A stretch of 64,000 bases of DNA from Anaeromicrobium sediminis. GTDB lineage: Bacteria > Bacillota > Clostridia > Peptostreptococcales > Thermotaleaceae. The position numbers were made by a program, and so were the translations under genes. Below, in pieces: positions 46,187-54,226 of this stretch. Every line of letters starts with the position of its first letter. Position 1 is the first letter of the stretch. Under the pieces are notes generated by a model. That model saw only the letters and a program-made list of their open reading frames with translations. It was not told where the DNA came from and made no database searches. The stretch spans positions 55,840-119,839 of the forward strand of contig NZ_NIBG01000012.1 in the NCBI RefSeq assembly GCF_002270055.1, read 5' to 3'.

Positions 46187-47276
46187 AATAACTATTTCAG
46201 GATATTATGGATTTAATAATATTGGTGATGAAGCCATTTTAGTATCCATGATCAATAGCCTGAAAAAGAGGATAGATAAGGTACAAGTGACGGTTTTGTC
46301 TGCTAATCCTCATATGACTAGTGAAAAGCATGGTGTTAGTGCTGTTGACAGAAAGTCATTAAAAGGTGTGCTTGATGCTATTAAGGATTGTGATTTGTTT
46401 ATAAGTGGAGGCGGAAGCCTCCTTCAAGACGTGACTAGTAGAAGAAGTATCATCTACTATTTAGTAATTATGTTTATGAGTCTTATCTTAAGGAAAAAAA
46501 TATTAATATATTCTCAAGGGATAGGTCCTATTAGTACTACTTCTAATAGGATATTTACCAAATTCATATTAAATAGGGTAGAAGCCATAACTGTAAGGGA
46601 TGAAAAATCAAAGAAAGAATTAATAGATATGGGAGTAAGTGAGCCACCCATATTTGTTACTGCTGACCCTGTTATAGGATTAGATAAAGTATGCTTAGAT
46701 TTTGGTGAAAAAATAATAAAAGAAGAAAAAAGGAATAATAATAAAATTATAGGATTTGCCATGCGTGGATGGCGAGATAATGTGGAGTTTAATAATAAAA
46801 TATGTAAAGTGGCAGATAGAATAATAAAGGAACTAGGCTATGAAGTAGCTTTTATACCATTCCATTATGGAGAAGATATAAAAATAATGGACTATATTGA
46901 AAATAATATGGAAAAGGATGCTATTTTCATAAGAAAGAGATATGAAATTCATGAGATGCTTAGTATTATAGGTAATTTTCAGCTACTAGTAGGTGTGAGA
47001 TTACATTCCCTAATATTTGCAGCTGTAATGAACACTCCTATTATAGGCATATCTTATGATCCTAAAATTAATAGTTTCATGGAGTCTATCAATTTAGATA
47101 CATGTGGAACAGTAAAGGATCTAGATGAAGAGGCCTTGTTCTTAGATATAAGGTCAAAGCTAGATAATTTAGATGAAGAAAAATCTGACCTTTATAACAA
47201 TGTGGAAAAGATAAAGGACGATTTAAAAATCAATGATGAGGTTGTACAAAAGTTGATTAAAGGAGAAAAAATATGA
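46179..47276 (+). CDS. csaB: Polysaccharide pyruvyltransferase CsaB
   Basis: This 365-residue enzyme adds pyruvate ketal groups to secondary cell-wall polysaccharide, creating the ligand for SLH domains. The N-terminal ISGYYGFNNIGDEAIL, then LFISGGGSLLQDVTSRRSIIYYL, IYSQGIGPI and VGVRLHSLIFA near the C-terminus are characteristic of the family. It overlaps the end of the DUF5693 gene by 8 bases and overlaps tagA by 4 (ATGA). The presence of an SLH-domain hydrolase at 56797 gives it an obvious client. Confidence 0.95.
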   Translation: MCRITISGYYGFNNIGDEAILVSMINSLKKRIDKVQVTVLSANPHMTSEKHGVSAVDRKSLKGVLDAIKDCDLFISGGGSLLQDVTSRRSIIYYLVIMFMSLILRKKILIYSQGIGPISTTSNRIFTKFILNRVEAITVRDEKSKKELIDMGVSEPPIFVTADPVIGLDKVCLDFGEKIIKEEKRNNNKIIGFAMRGWRDNVEFNNKICKVADRIIKELGYEVAFIPFHYGEDIKIMDYIENNMEKDAIFIRKRYEIHEMLSIIGNFQLLVGVRLHSLIFAAVMNTPIIGISYDPKINSFMESINLDTCGTVKDLDEEALFLDIRSKLDNLDEEKSDLYNNVEKIKDDLKINDEVVQKLIKGEKI

Positions 47277-48001
47277 GAAACATAGCACGTATAATGGGTG
47301 TACCTGTGGATAAGGGATCTTTAGTAGATGCTACTAATAGGATAAAAGAGCTTTTAAACAAGGATGGTTGTAGTCAAGTTGTTACTCCAAATACAGAGAT
47401 AGTCATGTCTGCACAAGAAGATAAGGAGTTATTAAAAGTCATAGAAGAAGCTGATTTAGTAATTCCAGATGGTATAGGTCTTATCTATGCTTCAAAGATA
47501 AAGAAAAAGGGCTTGACTGAGAGAGTAACAGGAGTAGACCTTATGGCACAAATATTAAACTATTGTAATGAAGAAGAAAAAAGTATATACTTGTTTGGTG
47601 GCAAGCCTAATGTGGCTAATATGGCTGCTGAGAATATATTGAAGAAATTCCCCAATATAAAGATAGCTGGAACACAGGATGGATACTACAAAGCAGAAGA
47701 TGAAGAAAAAATAATAGATTCAATAAATGAGATAAAACCAGATGTACTATTCACAGCTTTAGGAGCTCCAAGACAGGAAAAATTAATATATAAGTATAAA
47801 AACATTTTAAAGGTAAAGTTAGCCGCCGGAGTAGGTGGTAGCGTTGATATCTGGGCAGGAACTGCTAAGCGTGCTCCGGAAGTTTATCAAAAGCTTGGTC
47901 TAGAATGGTTTTATAGACTTATGAAAGAACCGTGGAGATACAAAAGAATGTTAGTTTTACCTAAATTTATGATTAAGGTAATTTTAACGAAAGATATATA
48001 G
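47273..48001 (+). CDS. tagA: WecG/TagA/CpsF-family N-acetylmannosaminyltransferase
   Basis: This 242-residue glycosyltransferase has VVTPNTEIVMSA (catalytic Thr and Asn region), ADLVIPDGIGLIYA and GVGGSVDIWAG, all WecG/TagA signatures. It most likely adds ManNAc to undecaprenyl-PP-GlcNAc, the linkage step of teichoic acids and of SLH-binding secondary cell-wall polymers. Its ATG overlaps the csaB stop, so the two products are made together. It is the last gene of the envelope operon; a possible terminator follows. Confidence 0.92.
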   Translation: MRNIARIMGVPVDKGSLVDATNRIKELLNKDGCSQVVTPNTEIVMSAQEDKELLKVIEEADLVIPDGIGLIYASKIKKKGLTERVTGVDLMAQILNYCNEEEKSIYLFGGKPNVANMAAENILKKFPNIKIAGTQDGYYKAEDEEKIIDSINEIKPDVLFTALGAPRQEKLIYKYKNILKVKLAAGVGGSVDIWAGTAKRAPEVYQKLGLEWFYRLMKEPWRYKRMLVLPKFMIKVILTKDI

Positions 48002-48013
48002 GTGTGAATAATA

Positions 48014-48069
48014 GGTGACGAGGAAATCTGGCTTTTTGGCTTCAGAATCTTACTTGGCGCCTATTTTTG
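48014..48069 (+). terminator. Possible terminator or structured RNA after tagA
   Basis: The ends AATAGG and CCTATT enclose about 45 bases with further partial complementarity (AAATCTGG / TTCAGAAT) and are followed by five T. The large interior is unusual for a simple terminator. I could not match it to a known riboswitch. Confidence 0.45.
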
Positions 48070-48138
48070 TGGCAATAATTTTTTCAAATTGAACATTGAT
48101 TGAAAAAATTACTATGATATAATTAGTGAGGTGGACAG

Positions 48139-49002
48139 ATGAAAAAGAGTAAAAAAAAGGTAATAATTGACGAAATATCATTTTTGGTGGGTATATTTAT
48201 AATAGCATTTGGGCTGATATTTTTCTTAAAGCCCCATACTCTTGCACCTGGAGGAATTTCAGGATTTGCTGTAGTAATTGATAAACTATTTAATATTCCC
48301 ATGGATGTGACTAATATAGTAGTAAATATTCCATTATTCCTTGTAGGAATTAGGATTTTAGGTAAAAAGTTTACACTAAGATCTTTTGCTGGAACTTTGA
48401 TATTATCACTTTTTATAAGATTAATTATAAGTGTTTTAGGAGAAAATATTATAATGGTAGATGATGTATTGTTATCTGCCTTATACGGTGGAGTTTTACT
48501 GGGAACTGGATTAGGTCTAGTTTTTAGAAGTGGAGGTTCTACTGGTGGAACAGATTTAGCTGGAGCCATATTAAATAAGTATTTTCCTCATATTAGTATT
48601 CCTAAACTGATGATGATATTTGACTTCTTTATAGTTATTTCATCAGGTATAGTTGGTGGAAAGCTAGAGAATTCTCTATATTCCCTTGTAAGTTTATACA
48701 TAATTGTAAAGGTGGCAGACTTTATAGTGGAAGGTTTAAATTATGCTAAAGCTTTCTACATAATATCTGATAAATCTGAGGAAATAGGGAAAAATATTGT
48801 AGATAATTTAGGTAGAGGTGCAACTATACTAAAGGGTGTAGGAGTATACACAGGTGCAGAGAAAAATGTAATCATGTGTATAGTAGATACAAGACAAATT
48901 ACAAAGCTAAAGAATATTGTAAATGACATAGATTCTAATGCCTTTGTAATGGTAACGACAGTGCATGAAGTCCTAGGAGAAGGATTTAAAATAAATAACT
49001 AA
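48139..49002 (+). CDS. YitT-family membrane protein (DUF161/DUF2179)
   Basis: The protein has 287 residues. About five membrane helices (DUF161, residues ~10-200) begin with FGLIFFLKPHTLAPGGISGFAV and include the glycine-rich RSGGSTGGTDLAGAI. A soluble C-terminal DUF2179 domain follows (AKAFYIISDKSEEIGKNIV, ATILKGVGVYTG). YitT-type proteins are common in Firmicutes and usually regarded as transporters or sensors of unknown ligand. GAGGTGG precedes the ATG. The transketolase genes start 12 bases downstream, so they may share a transcript, but no functional link is evident. Confidence 0.92.
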   Translation: MKKSKKKVIIDEISFLVGIFIIAFGLIFFLKPHTLAPGGISGFAVVIDKLFNIPMDVTNIVVNIPLFLVGIRILGKKFTLRSFAGTLILSLFIRLIISVLGENIIMVDDVLLSALYGGVLLGTGLGLVFRSGGSTGGTDLAGAILNKYFPHISIPKLMMIFDFFIVISSGIVGGKLENSLYSLVSLYIIVKVADFIVEGLNYAKAFYIISDKSEEIGKNIVDNLGRGATILKGVGVYTGAEKNVIMCIVDTRQITKLKNIVNDIDSNAFVMVTTVHEVLGEGFKINN

Positions 49003-49014
49003 GGAGGAATTCTT

Positions 49015-49842
49015 GTGCAAAATGTAAATATTCAACAGCTACAAGAAGTTGCAACTAACATTCGAAAAGACATAATACAAGCAGTTAATGCTGCAGGGTC
49101 AGGTCATCCAGGTGGATCATTATCAGCAGCAGATCTGTTAACAGTGCTATATTTCCATAAAATGAATATAGACCCTAAGAATCCTAAGATGGAAAACAGA
49201 GATAGATTTGTTTTATCAAAGGGTCATGCAGCACCAGTATTATATGGTGCGTTAGCTGAAAGAGGATTCTTTCCAAAGGAAGAATTATTAAAATTAAGAC
49301 ATATGGGAGCAATGCTTCAAGGTCATCCTGACATGAAGAACATCCCTGGAGTAGAAATGTCTACAGGATCATTAGGTCAAGGATTCTCTACTACAATAGG
49401 AATGGCACTTGCTTCTAAGTTAGACAAGATAGATAACAGAATCTATACTCTATTAGGAGATGGAGAAATACAAGAAGGTCTTGTATGGGAAGCAGCAATG
49501 GCAGCAGGACACTACAAGTTAGATAACTTAACTGCAATTGTGGACTTCAACGGTCTTCAAATAGATGGTAGAAACGACGATGTTATGACAGTTTCACCTA
49601 TTGATAAAAAGTTTGAAAGCTTTGGATGGAATGTAATCACAATTGACGGACACAACATGGAAGAGATAATTAATGCCTTTGATGAAGCAGAAAAGACTAA
49701 AGGAAAGCCAACTGTAGTTATAGCTAAGACTATAAAAGGTAAGGGCGTATCTTTCATGGAAGATCAAGCTGGATGGCATGGATCGGCTCCTAATGATGAG
49801 CAAACAACTACAGCTTTAGATGAACTTGGAGGTGTAAAGTAA
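49015..49842 (+). CDS. Transketolase, N-terminal (TPP-binding) subunit
   Basis: This 275-residue chain is the first half of a split transketolase (non-oxidative pentose phosphate pathway). It contains NAAGSGHPGGSLSAADLLTVLY, SKGHAAPVLYGAL and the TPP-pyrophosphate motif GDGEIQEGLVWEAA with its Mg-binding Asp and Asn (VDFNGLQIDG). It starts with GTG after AAGGAGG. The gene for the second half overlaps by one base (TAATG). Codon use includes many GGA, AAC and GAC choices, more regular than in neighbours, as in highly expressed genes. Confidence 0.96.
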   Translation: MQNVNIQQLQEVATNIRKDIIQAVNAAGSGHPGGSLSAADLLTVLYFHKMNIDPKNPKMENRDRFVLSKGHAAPVLYGALAERGFFPKEELLKLRHMGAMLQGHPDMKNIPGVEMSTGSLGQGFSTTIGMALASKLDKIDNRIYTLLGDGEIQEGLVWEAAMAAGHYKLDNLTAIVDFNGLQIDGRNDDVMTVSPIDKKFESFGWNVITIDGHNMEEIINAFDEAEKTKGKPTVVIAKTIKGKGVSFMEDQAGWHGSAPNDEQTTTALDELGGVK

Positions 49843-50777
49843 TGACAAAGATTGCAACTAGAGTAGCCTATGGAGAGGCTTTAGTAGAACTAGGACAAAA
49901 GAATGAAAATGTAGTAGTATTAGACGCTGACCTTTCAAAGTCAACTAAAACTAATGGATTCTTACAAGAATTTCCTAATAGATTCTTTAACATGGGAATA
50001 GCAGAACAAAACTTAATGGGTACTGCTGCTGGTCTATCAACTTGCGGTAAAATACCTTTTGCAAGTACATTTGCCATGTTTGCAAGTGGAAGAGCTTTTG
50101 AAATAATCAGAAACTCTATCTGTTACCCAAAATTAAACGTTAAAGTATGTGCAACTCACGCTGGAATCACAGTAGGAGAAGATGGAGCATCTCACCAAGC
50201 ACTAGAAGATTTAGCTTGTATGAGAGCATTACCAAACATGGTAGTATTAAACCCTGCTGATGCAGTATCTGCAAAGAAGGCAGTATTTGCAATGGCAGAG
50301 CTTGACGGACCTGCTTATGCTAGATTCGGTAGAGCTAATGTACCAGTTATCTACGATGAAGATTTCGTATTTGAAATTGGTAAAGGAGTAGAAGTAAAAG
50401 AAGGTACTGATGCTACAATCATAGGAACTGGAATCCTAGTAGCAGAAGCTATGGAAGCTCATGAAACACTTAAGGCGCAAGGTATTAACGTACGTGTTAT
50501 AGATATGCATACTATAAAGCCAATTGATAAGGATATTATCATAAAGGCAGCTAAGGAAACTGGTGCTATAATAACTGCTGAAGAGCACAACATTATTGGT
50601 GGTCTTGGATCAGCTGTTGCAGAAGTATTAGTAGAAAATTCTCCAGTACCAATGAAGAGAATAGGAGTTAAAGATACTTTTGGTGAGTCTGGAAAGCCAG
50701 CTCAGTTAATGGAAAAGTATGGATTAACTGCTGCTCACATTGTTGAAGCTGTTAAGGACATAGTTAAAAATAAATAG
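49842..50777 (+). CDS. Transketolase, C-terminal subunit
   Basis: This is the 311-residue second half of the split enzyme. The pyrimidine-binding region includes VVLDADLSKSTKTN, FFNMGIAEQNLMGTAAGLS (catalytic Glu) and FAMFASGRAFE. The C-terminal domain follows (GTGILVAEAMEA, AEEHNIIGGLGSAVAE). Together with the upstream subunit it transfers two-carbon units between sugar phosphates. The split form is common in Clostridia. The ATG overlaps the stop codon of the first subunit, indicating coupled translation and equal amounts. A terminator follows. Confidence 0.96.
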   Translation: MTKIATRVAYGEALVELGQKNENVVVLDADLSKSTKTNGFLQEFPNRFFNMGIAEQNLMGTAAGLSTCGKIPFASTFAMFASGRAFEIIRNSICYPKLNVKVCATHAGITVGEDGASHQALEDLACMRALPNMVVLNPADAVSAKKAVFAMAELDGPAYARFGRANVPVIYDEDFVFEIGKGVEVKEGTDATIIGTGILVAEAMEAHETLKAQGINVRVIDMHTIKPIDKDIIIKAAKETGAIITAEEHNIIGGLGSAVAEVLVENSPVPMKRIGVKDTFGESGKPAQLMEKYGLTAAHIVEAVKDIVKNK

Positions 50778-50785
50778 TTATAACT

Positions 50786-50817
50786 AACTGCTGATGATTT
50801 AATCGTCAGCAGTTTTT
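50786..50817 (+). terminator. Terminator of the transketolase genes
   Basis: AACTGCTGA and TCAGCAGTT form the stem around an AT-rich interior that can extend it, followed by a run of six T. Confidence 0.85.
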
Positions 50818-50878
50818 TGTTGTCTGTTTACATGAAATTATAAATGAAGGTAATTTATGATGATAAATATAATATATA

Positions 50879-50907
50879 TTGATACAAGGGATTATTAAAA
50901 CTAATAT
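50879..50907 (+). promoter_or_regulatory. Possible promoter of the small membrane protein gene
   Basis: TTGATA, a 17-base spacer and TAATAT lie in an AT-rich stretch about 140 bases before the gene. The match is fair. A short hairpin, TTTTAGG / CCTAAAA, sits just before the ribosome-binding site at about 51001-51020. Confidence 0.4.
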
Positions 50908-51044
50908 TCTATAATATATAAAAGTAGATTAATATGAGTGTTAATGGTAGCAATTATAATTGCTGAAACTATATGGTATTAATGTTTACAGCTCTATTCG
51001 TTTTAGGGAGTATCCTAAAAATAATAAATGTTTAGGAGGTAATT

Positions 51045-51227
51045 ATGAAAAAGATTATTGATCTAATCCTTATAGCTGTTTCATTAGGTATGGGTGTATC
51101 CAGTTTAGTAATTAATATTATTAAAAGGAATGGTGATACAACAAGTATGCTATTAAGTATAGGATTGACTACTATTTCAATTTATTTACTAGACAAATTT
51201 AGTTCAAAAGAAGAAAATATTAACTAG
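51045..51227 (+). CDS. Small membrane protein, 60 residues, unknown function
   Basis: It is a short protein with two likely membrane helices: residues 5-24 (LILIAVSLGMGVSSLVINII) and 34-50 (MLLSIGLTTISIYLLDK), joined by the basic loop KRNGD and ending in a charged tail. The AGGAGG at the ideal distance from ATG makes translation likely. I know no family. It lies 40 bases before a flavodoxin-like gene, with which it may be co-transcribed. Confidence 0.7.
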   Translation: MKKIIDLILIAVSLGMGVSSLVINIIKRNGDTTSMLLSIGLTTISIYLLDKFSSKEENIN

Positions 51228-51267
51228 GTTGTAATAGTAAGAGCTTTCAACTATAGGGGGGGAGATA

Positions 51268-51795
51268 ATGAGAACTGTTGTTATATATAAGTCTAAATCT
51301 GGTTTTGTAAAGAAGTATGCGAAATGGATTGCAGAAGAATTATCTGCTGATATTTTTGAAACTACAAACTTATCCATAGATAAGCTACTAGATTATGACA
51401 CCATAATATATGGAGGAGGTCTGTATGCCGTAGGAATAAATGGAATTAATATGATAACAAAGAATTTTTCTAAACTCAAAAATAAAAATATAGTAGTTTT
51501 TGCTTCTGGAGCATCACCTTTTAGGGAAGAAGTACTTAGTGAAGTTAAGAATAAAAATTTTAACTTAGAGCAACAAAAGCACATAAAATTTTTTTATTTG
51601 AGAGGTGGCTTTGATTATAGTAAGTTAAATAAAGTTGACAAAGTACTTATGAAATTACTAAAGTTCAAACTTAAAAGAAAATCAGAACTAACACCTGATG
51701 AAAAAGGTATGCTTGCTGCCTATGATAAACCAGTAGATTTTACTAGAAAGAAGAATATAGAAAAATTAATTGAATATGTGAATAGTATTAAGTAA
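51268..51795 (+). CDS. Flavodoxin-like protein (HemG/Flavodoxin_5 type)
   Basis: The protein has 175 residues. The N-terminal VVIYKSKSGFVKKYAKWIAEEL is the phosphate-binding loop region of a flavodoxin fold. DTIIYGGGLYAVGINGI forms the next flavin-binding loop, and IVVFASGASPF the third. The C-terminal half is basic (KLLKFKLKRKSE). It should bind FMN and act as an electron carrier or quinone-type reductase. The HemG-like domain is common in Clostridia without haem synthesis, so protoporphyrinogen oxidation is not assumed. A GGGGGGGAG site precedes the ATG. Confidence 0.82.
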   Translation: MRTVVIYKSKSGFVKKYAKWIAEELSADIFETTNLSIDKLLDYDTIIYGGGLYAVGINGINMITKNFSKLKNKNIVVFASGASPFREEVLSEVKNKNFNLEQQKHIKFFYLRGGFDYSKLNKVDKVLMKLLKFKLKRKSELTPDEKGMLAAYDKPVDFTRKKNIEKLIEYVNSIK

Positions 51796-51965
51796 ATTTA
51801 TCATTATGGTATATGGGATCTAAAAAGAAGAAAAAAAATTTATGACGCTCATAGCATTTGCATATACTAAGATAGAGTTGATGGTGAAATTAAAAGGGTT
51901 CAGTAAAAAGAGATGATAAAAAAATTATATATATTAAACCTTATTAAAAAGTATCGGAGGTAATC

Positions 51966-52910
51966 ATGGGACCTTACAATCTGCCATATAAACAAAAATC
52001 TAGTACAAATGTGTATTCATACTTTTTTGTGGTACTCTTTTGTATTGCATGGGCTGGGTTCTTTTTTCTTGTAATTATGAAAGATGACCTAATCAAGGGT
52101 CTTTTTGGAGGGGGAGCATTTATATCATTAAGTGTTTGGGCTTGTTATATAATTATTTCTGTTCAAGTTTTAAAAAAGTTTAGTTTACATTTAACATCAG
52201 AATATATAGAAGTCGTTCTCCCATTTAAGGCGACTATTGCACGTTGGGAGGAAATAGCTTCCGTAGATACATATTACTCTCATGGGAATGACTATGTAGC
52301 AGTGTTGCTTAAAAGTCACAAAGAGAAAAAATCATTTACAAGAAACTTTGAATCGGTTTTTGGAGTACCATCATATTCTTTTCAAATTCCAGCTAGATTT
52401 TTCAAAGATGTAGATATGAATCGTTTGCTCCTGACTATAAGTGAACAAATCAACAGTAGACTAGCGAATGAAGGACAACATGTGGATAGAATTACCCACG
52501 GGAAAGATGAGAATAACATAATAGGGGCTTTGTCCACATCGGGTTTAATGGGTTTAATCCTTAGTGTTGTATATGGAATAAGCATATGGCAACTTGAAGA
52601 GAATTTTGTATTTATTCCAATTTTTGGATCTTTTTTAATTATATCCATGTTTAATACATATTATAAAGAGGAATCATTTAACCTTATGGCAAGACTGTAT
52701 ATAGGTTTTTTGTGCTTAGTGCAAATTCCTTTAGGCATAATTTTAGCTACTACATTAGAAACAGAGATGTATTTTGCCATAGATGATATTTTTTTTGTTA
52801 TTAAGAAGTATTTTAAATACGTTGTTAAATACCCAGCCGAACAATGGTTTAGTATAGTAATTGGGTTAATTTGTTTTGGTATAGGGGCAATTCGCGGAAG
52901 AGTTAAGTAA
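51966..52910 (+). CDS. Membrane protein with PH-like cytoplasmic domain, unknown function
   Basis: The protein has 314 residues and no family is recognised with confidence. Two N-terminal membrane helices (about 18-40 and 45-68) precede a soluble part (about 70-175) with beta-rich sequence FSLHLTSEYIEVVLPFKATIARWEEI, similar to bacterial PH-like (DUF304/STM3941-type) domains. Three or more helices follow (about 190-310; GLMGLILSVVYGISIW, LYIGFLCLVQIPLGIIL). GGAGG 6 bases before the ATG supports the start. It lies 17 bases upstream of an acetyltransferase gene. Confidence 0.75.
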   Translation: MGPYNLPYKQKSSTNVYSYFFVVLFCIAWAGFFFLVIMKDDLIKGLFGGGAFISLSVWACYIIISVQVLKKFSLHLTSEYIEVVLPFKATIARWEEIASVDTYYSHGNDYVAVLLKSHKEKKSFTRNFESVFGVPSYSFQIPARFFKDVDMNRLLLTISEQINSRLANEGQHVDRITHGKDENNIIGALSTSGLMGLILSVVYGISIWQLEENFVFIPIFGSFLIISMFNTYYKEESFNLMARLYIGFLCLVQIPLGIILATTLETEMYFAIDDIFFVIKKYFKYVVKYPAEQWFSIVIGLICFGIGAIRGRVK

Positions 52911-52927
52911 AATAGGGGGAATATAGT

Positions 52928-53455
52928 GTGGAGTTTATATTAAAGATTGAACTTAATGGTGAAGATTATATTATAAAGATAATTAACTCAGAATATGAAG
53001 AGAGTCTTCAACAATTATGTGAACGATGTTCAGATTATTTTCAAATAGAGAGGGATGATTGTCCATCTATTAATGAAGGTCATGAAATTTTAAATATGTT
53101 ACCTTCTGACAAAAAACATAGTGATAAATTTGTCTTTGGAATCTTTAATGAAAAATCAGAGTTAGTAAGCGTTATTGATATTATTAAGGATTATCCAGTT
53201 GCGGGTGAATGGATGTTAGGGCTAATGCTGATTGATCCAAAAGAAAGAGGAAAGGGACTTGGAAGGAAGATTCATGATTTTTTAGTACAATGGACTTCAG
53301 AATTAGGAGCAGATAAATTGAGAATAGGTGTAGTTGAACAAAACTACAAGGGATATGAGTTTTGGAAAAGTAGGGGTTATAAAGAAATTAAGAGAACAAA
53401 GGTGAAACATGGAAATAAAGAAAATAATGTAATTGTAATGAATTACTTAATATAA
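52928..53455 (+). CDS. GNAT-family N-acetyltransferase
   Basis: The protein has 175 residues. The acetyl-CoA-binding motif A is clear: GLMLIDPKERGKGLGRKIHDFLVQW (about residues 98-122, R-G-K-G-L-G). It is followed by motif B, VVEQNYKGYEFWKSRGYKEI. The N-terminal ~60 residues vary, as usual. It starts with GTG after AGGGGG. The substrate is unknown: it could modify a small molecule, an antibiotic or a protein N-terminus. It probably shares a transcript with the membrane protein gene 17 bases upstream. Confidence 0.85.
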   Translation: MEFILKIELNGEDYIIKIINSEYEESLQQLCERCSDYFQIERDDCPSINEGHEILNMLPSDKKHSDKFVFGIFNEKSELVSVIDIIKDYPVAGEWMLGLMLIDPKERGKGLGRKIHDFLVQWTSELGADKLRIGVVEQNYKGYEFWKSRGYKEIKRTKVKHGNKENNVIVMNYLI

Positions 53456-53652
53456 ATTTAGTTAATAGTCACATAGACACCACAAGAGAAATCATGTTAG
53501 ATAAATGAATGTAGACTATCCTTATTTTAATAAAAATCTCCTTAACTAGGTAAAATAATTTAAGCTTAAAATTTATTTTAGACAATGGAATATTTGTCTC
53601 ACATATAGAATAGTATTTACTATAATGTTTGATTAAGTAAGGGGAGGTTAAT

Positions 53653-54114
53653 ATGGGAAAATTGGCAAATTGGTTTAGCATGAAAAAAGTTTTAGTACTA
53701 ATTTTAATCATGATTTTAATTATAGGTGGCGTGTTTATGATGAAAAAAATGTTTAAAGGAAACAAGAACGTATCTTTTGAAACGGTAGCAGAAGAAAATA
53801 TCCCTGAGAAGATAAAAGAAATACTTCCTAGATACAAAAATCTAGAAAGGGCATTAGCTTGTAAAGTTGATGATGTAGTATACGTAATTGCTACAAGGGG
53901 AGAAAAGCCAACAGGTGGATATACTATTAAAATAGATAAAATAGGTAAAGAGAAAATAGACGAAAAGAATAAAGTCGTAGTTTATACTACTTTTAAAGAC
54001 CCAAAAGCTGGAGATGTGGTTACTCAAGTAGTTACATATCCTTATGCTATAGTTAAAACAGATCTAAAAGAACTTCCAGATACTATTGAATTAAAAGTTA
54101 AATATGAAGATTAA
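53653..54114 (+). CDS. Membrane-anchored PrcB_C-domain protein
   Basis: The protein has 153 residues. One N-terminal membrane helix (about 11-30) leaves the rest outside the cell. The C-terminal domain (about 65-150), with VIATRGEKPTGGYTIKIDKI and DPKAGDVVTQVVTYPYAIVK, is the PrcB_C type first described in the Treponema protease complex. In Firmicutes this domain occurs in small lipoproteins or anchored proteins of unknown role. The GGGGAGG site and ATG give a clear start, and a terminator follows directly. It may assist an extracellular protease, but no protease gene is adjacent apart from the cytoplasmic Lon-like one. Confidence 0.82.
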   Translation: MGKLANWFSMKKVLVLILIMILIIGGVFMMKKMFKGNKNVSFETVAEENIPEKIKEILPRYKNLERALACKVDDVVYVIATRGEKPTGGYTIKIDKIGKEKIDEKNKVVVYTTFKDPKAGDVVTQVVTYPYAIVKTDLKELPDTIELKVKYED

Positions 54115-54117
54115 TTA

Positions 54118-54150
54118 AAAAGATTAACCACTAGTTGGTTAATCTTTTTT
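54118..54150 (+). terminator. Terminator of the PrcB_C gene
   Basis: The stem AAAAGATTAACCA / TGGTTAATCTTTT is followed by TT and lies 4 bases after the stop codon. Confidence 0.9.
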
Positions 54151-54226
54151 GTCTCTTGTGACTAAATTTATCACTATTAGAAAATACTAAGTCTTGTATA
54201 GAGAATTTTAAAAGTGGAGGAAACTT

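Noticed and set aside
53456..53652. Structured RNA in the gap after the acetyltransferase gene
   Set aside because: I saw only AT-rich sequence with no stable stem beyond chance.
53469..53837. Minus-strand open frame of 122 residues
   Set aside because: It overlaps the PrcB_C gene, which has a good start, domain and terminator. The antisense frame shows no domain.
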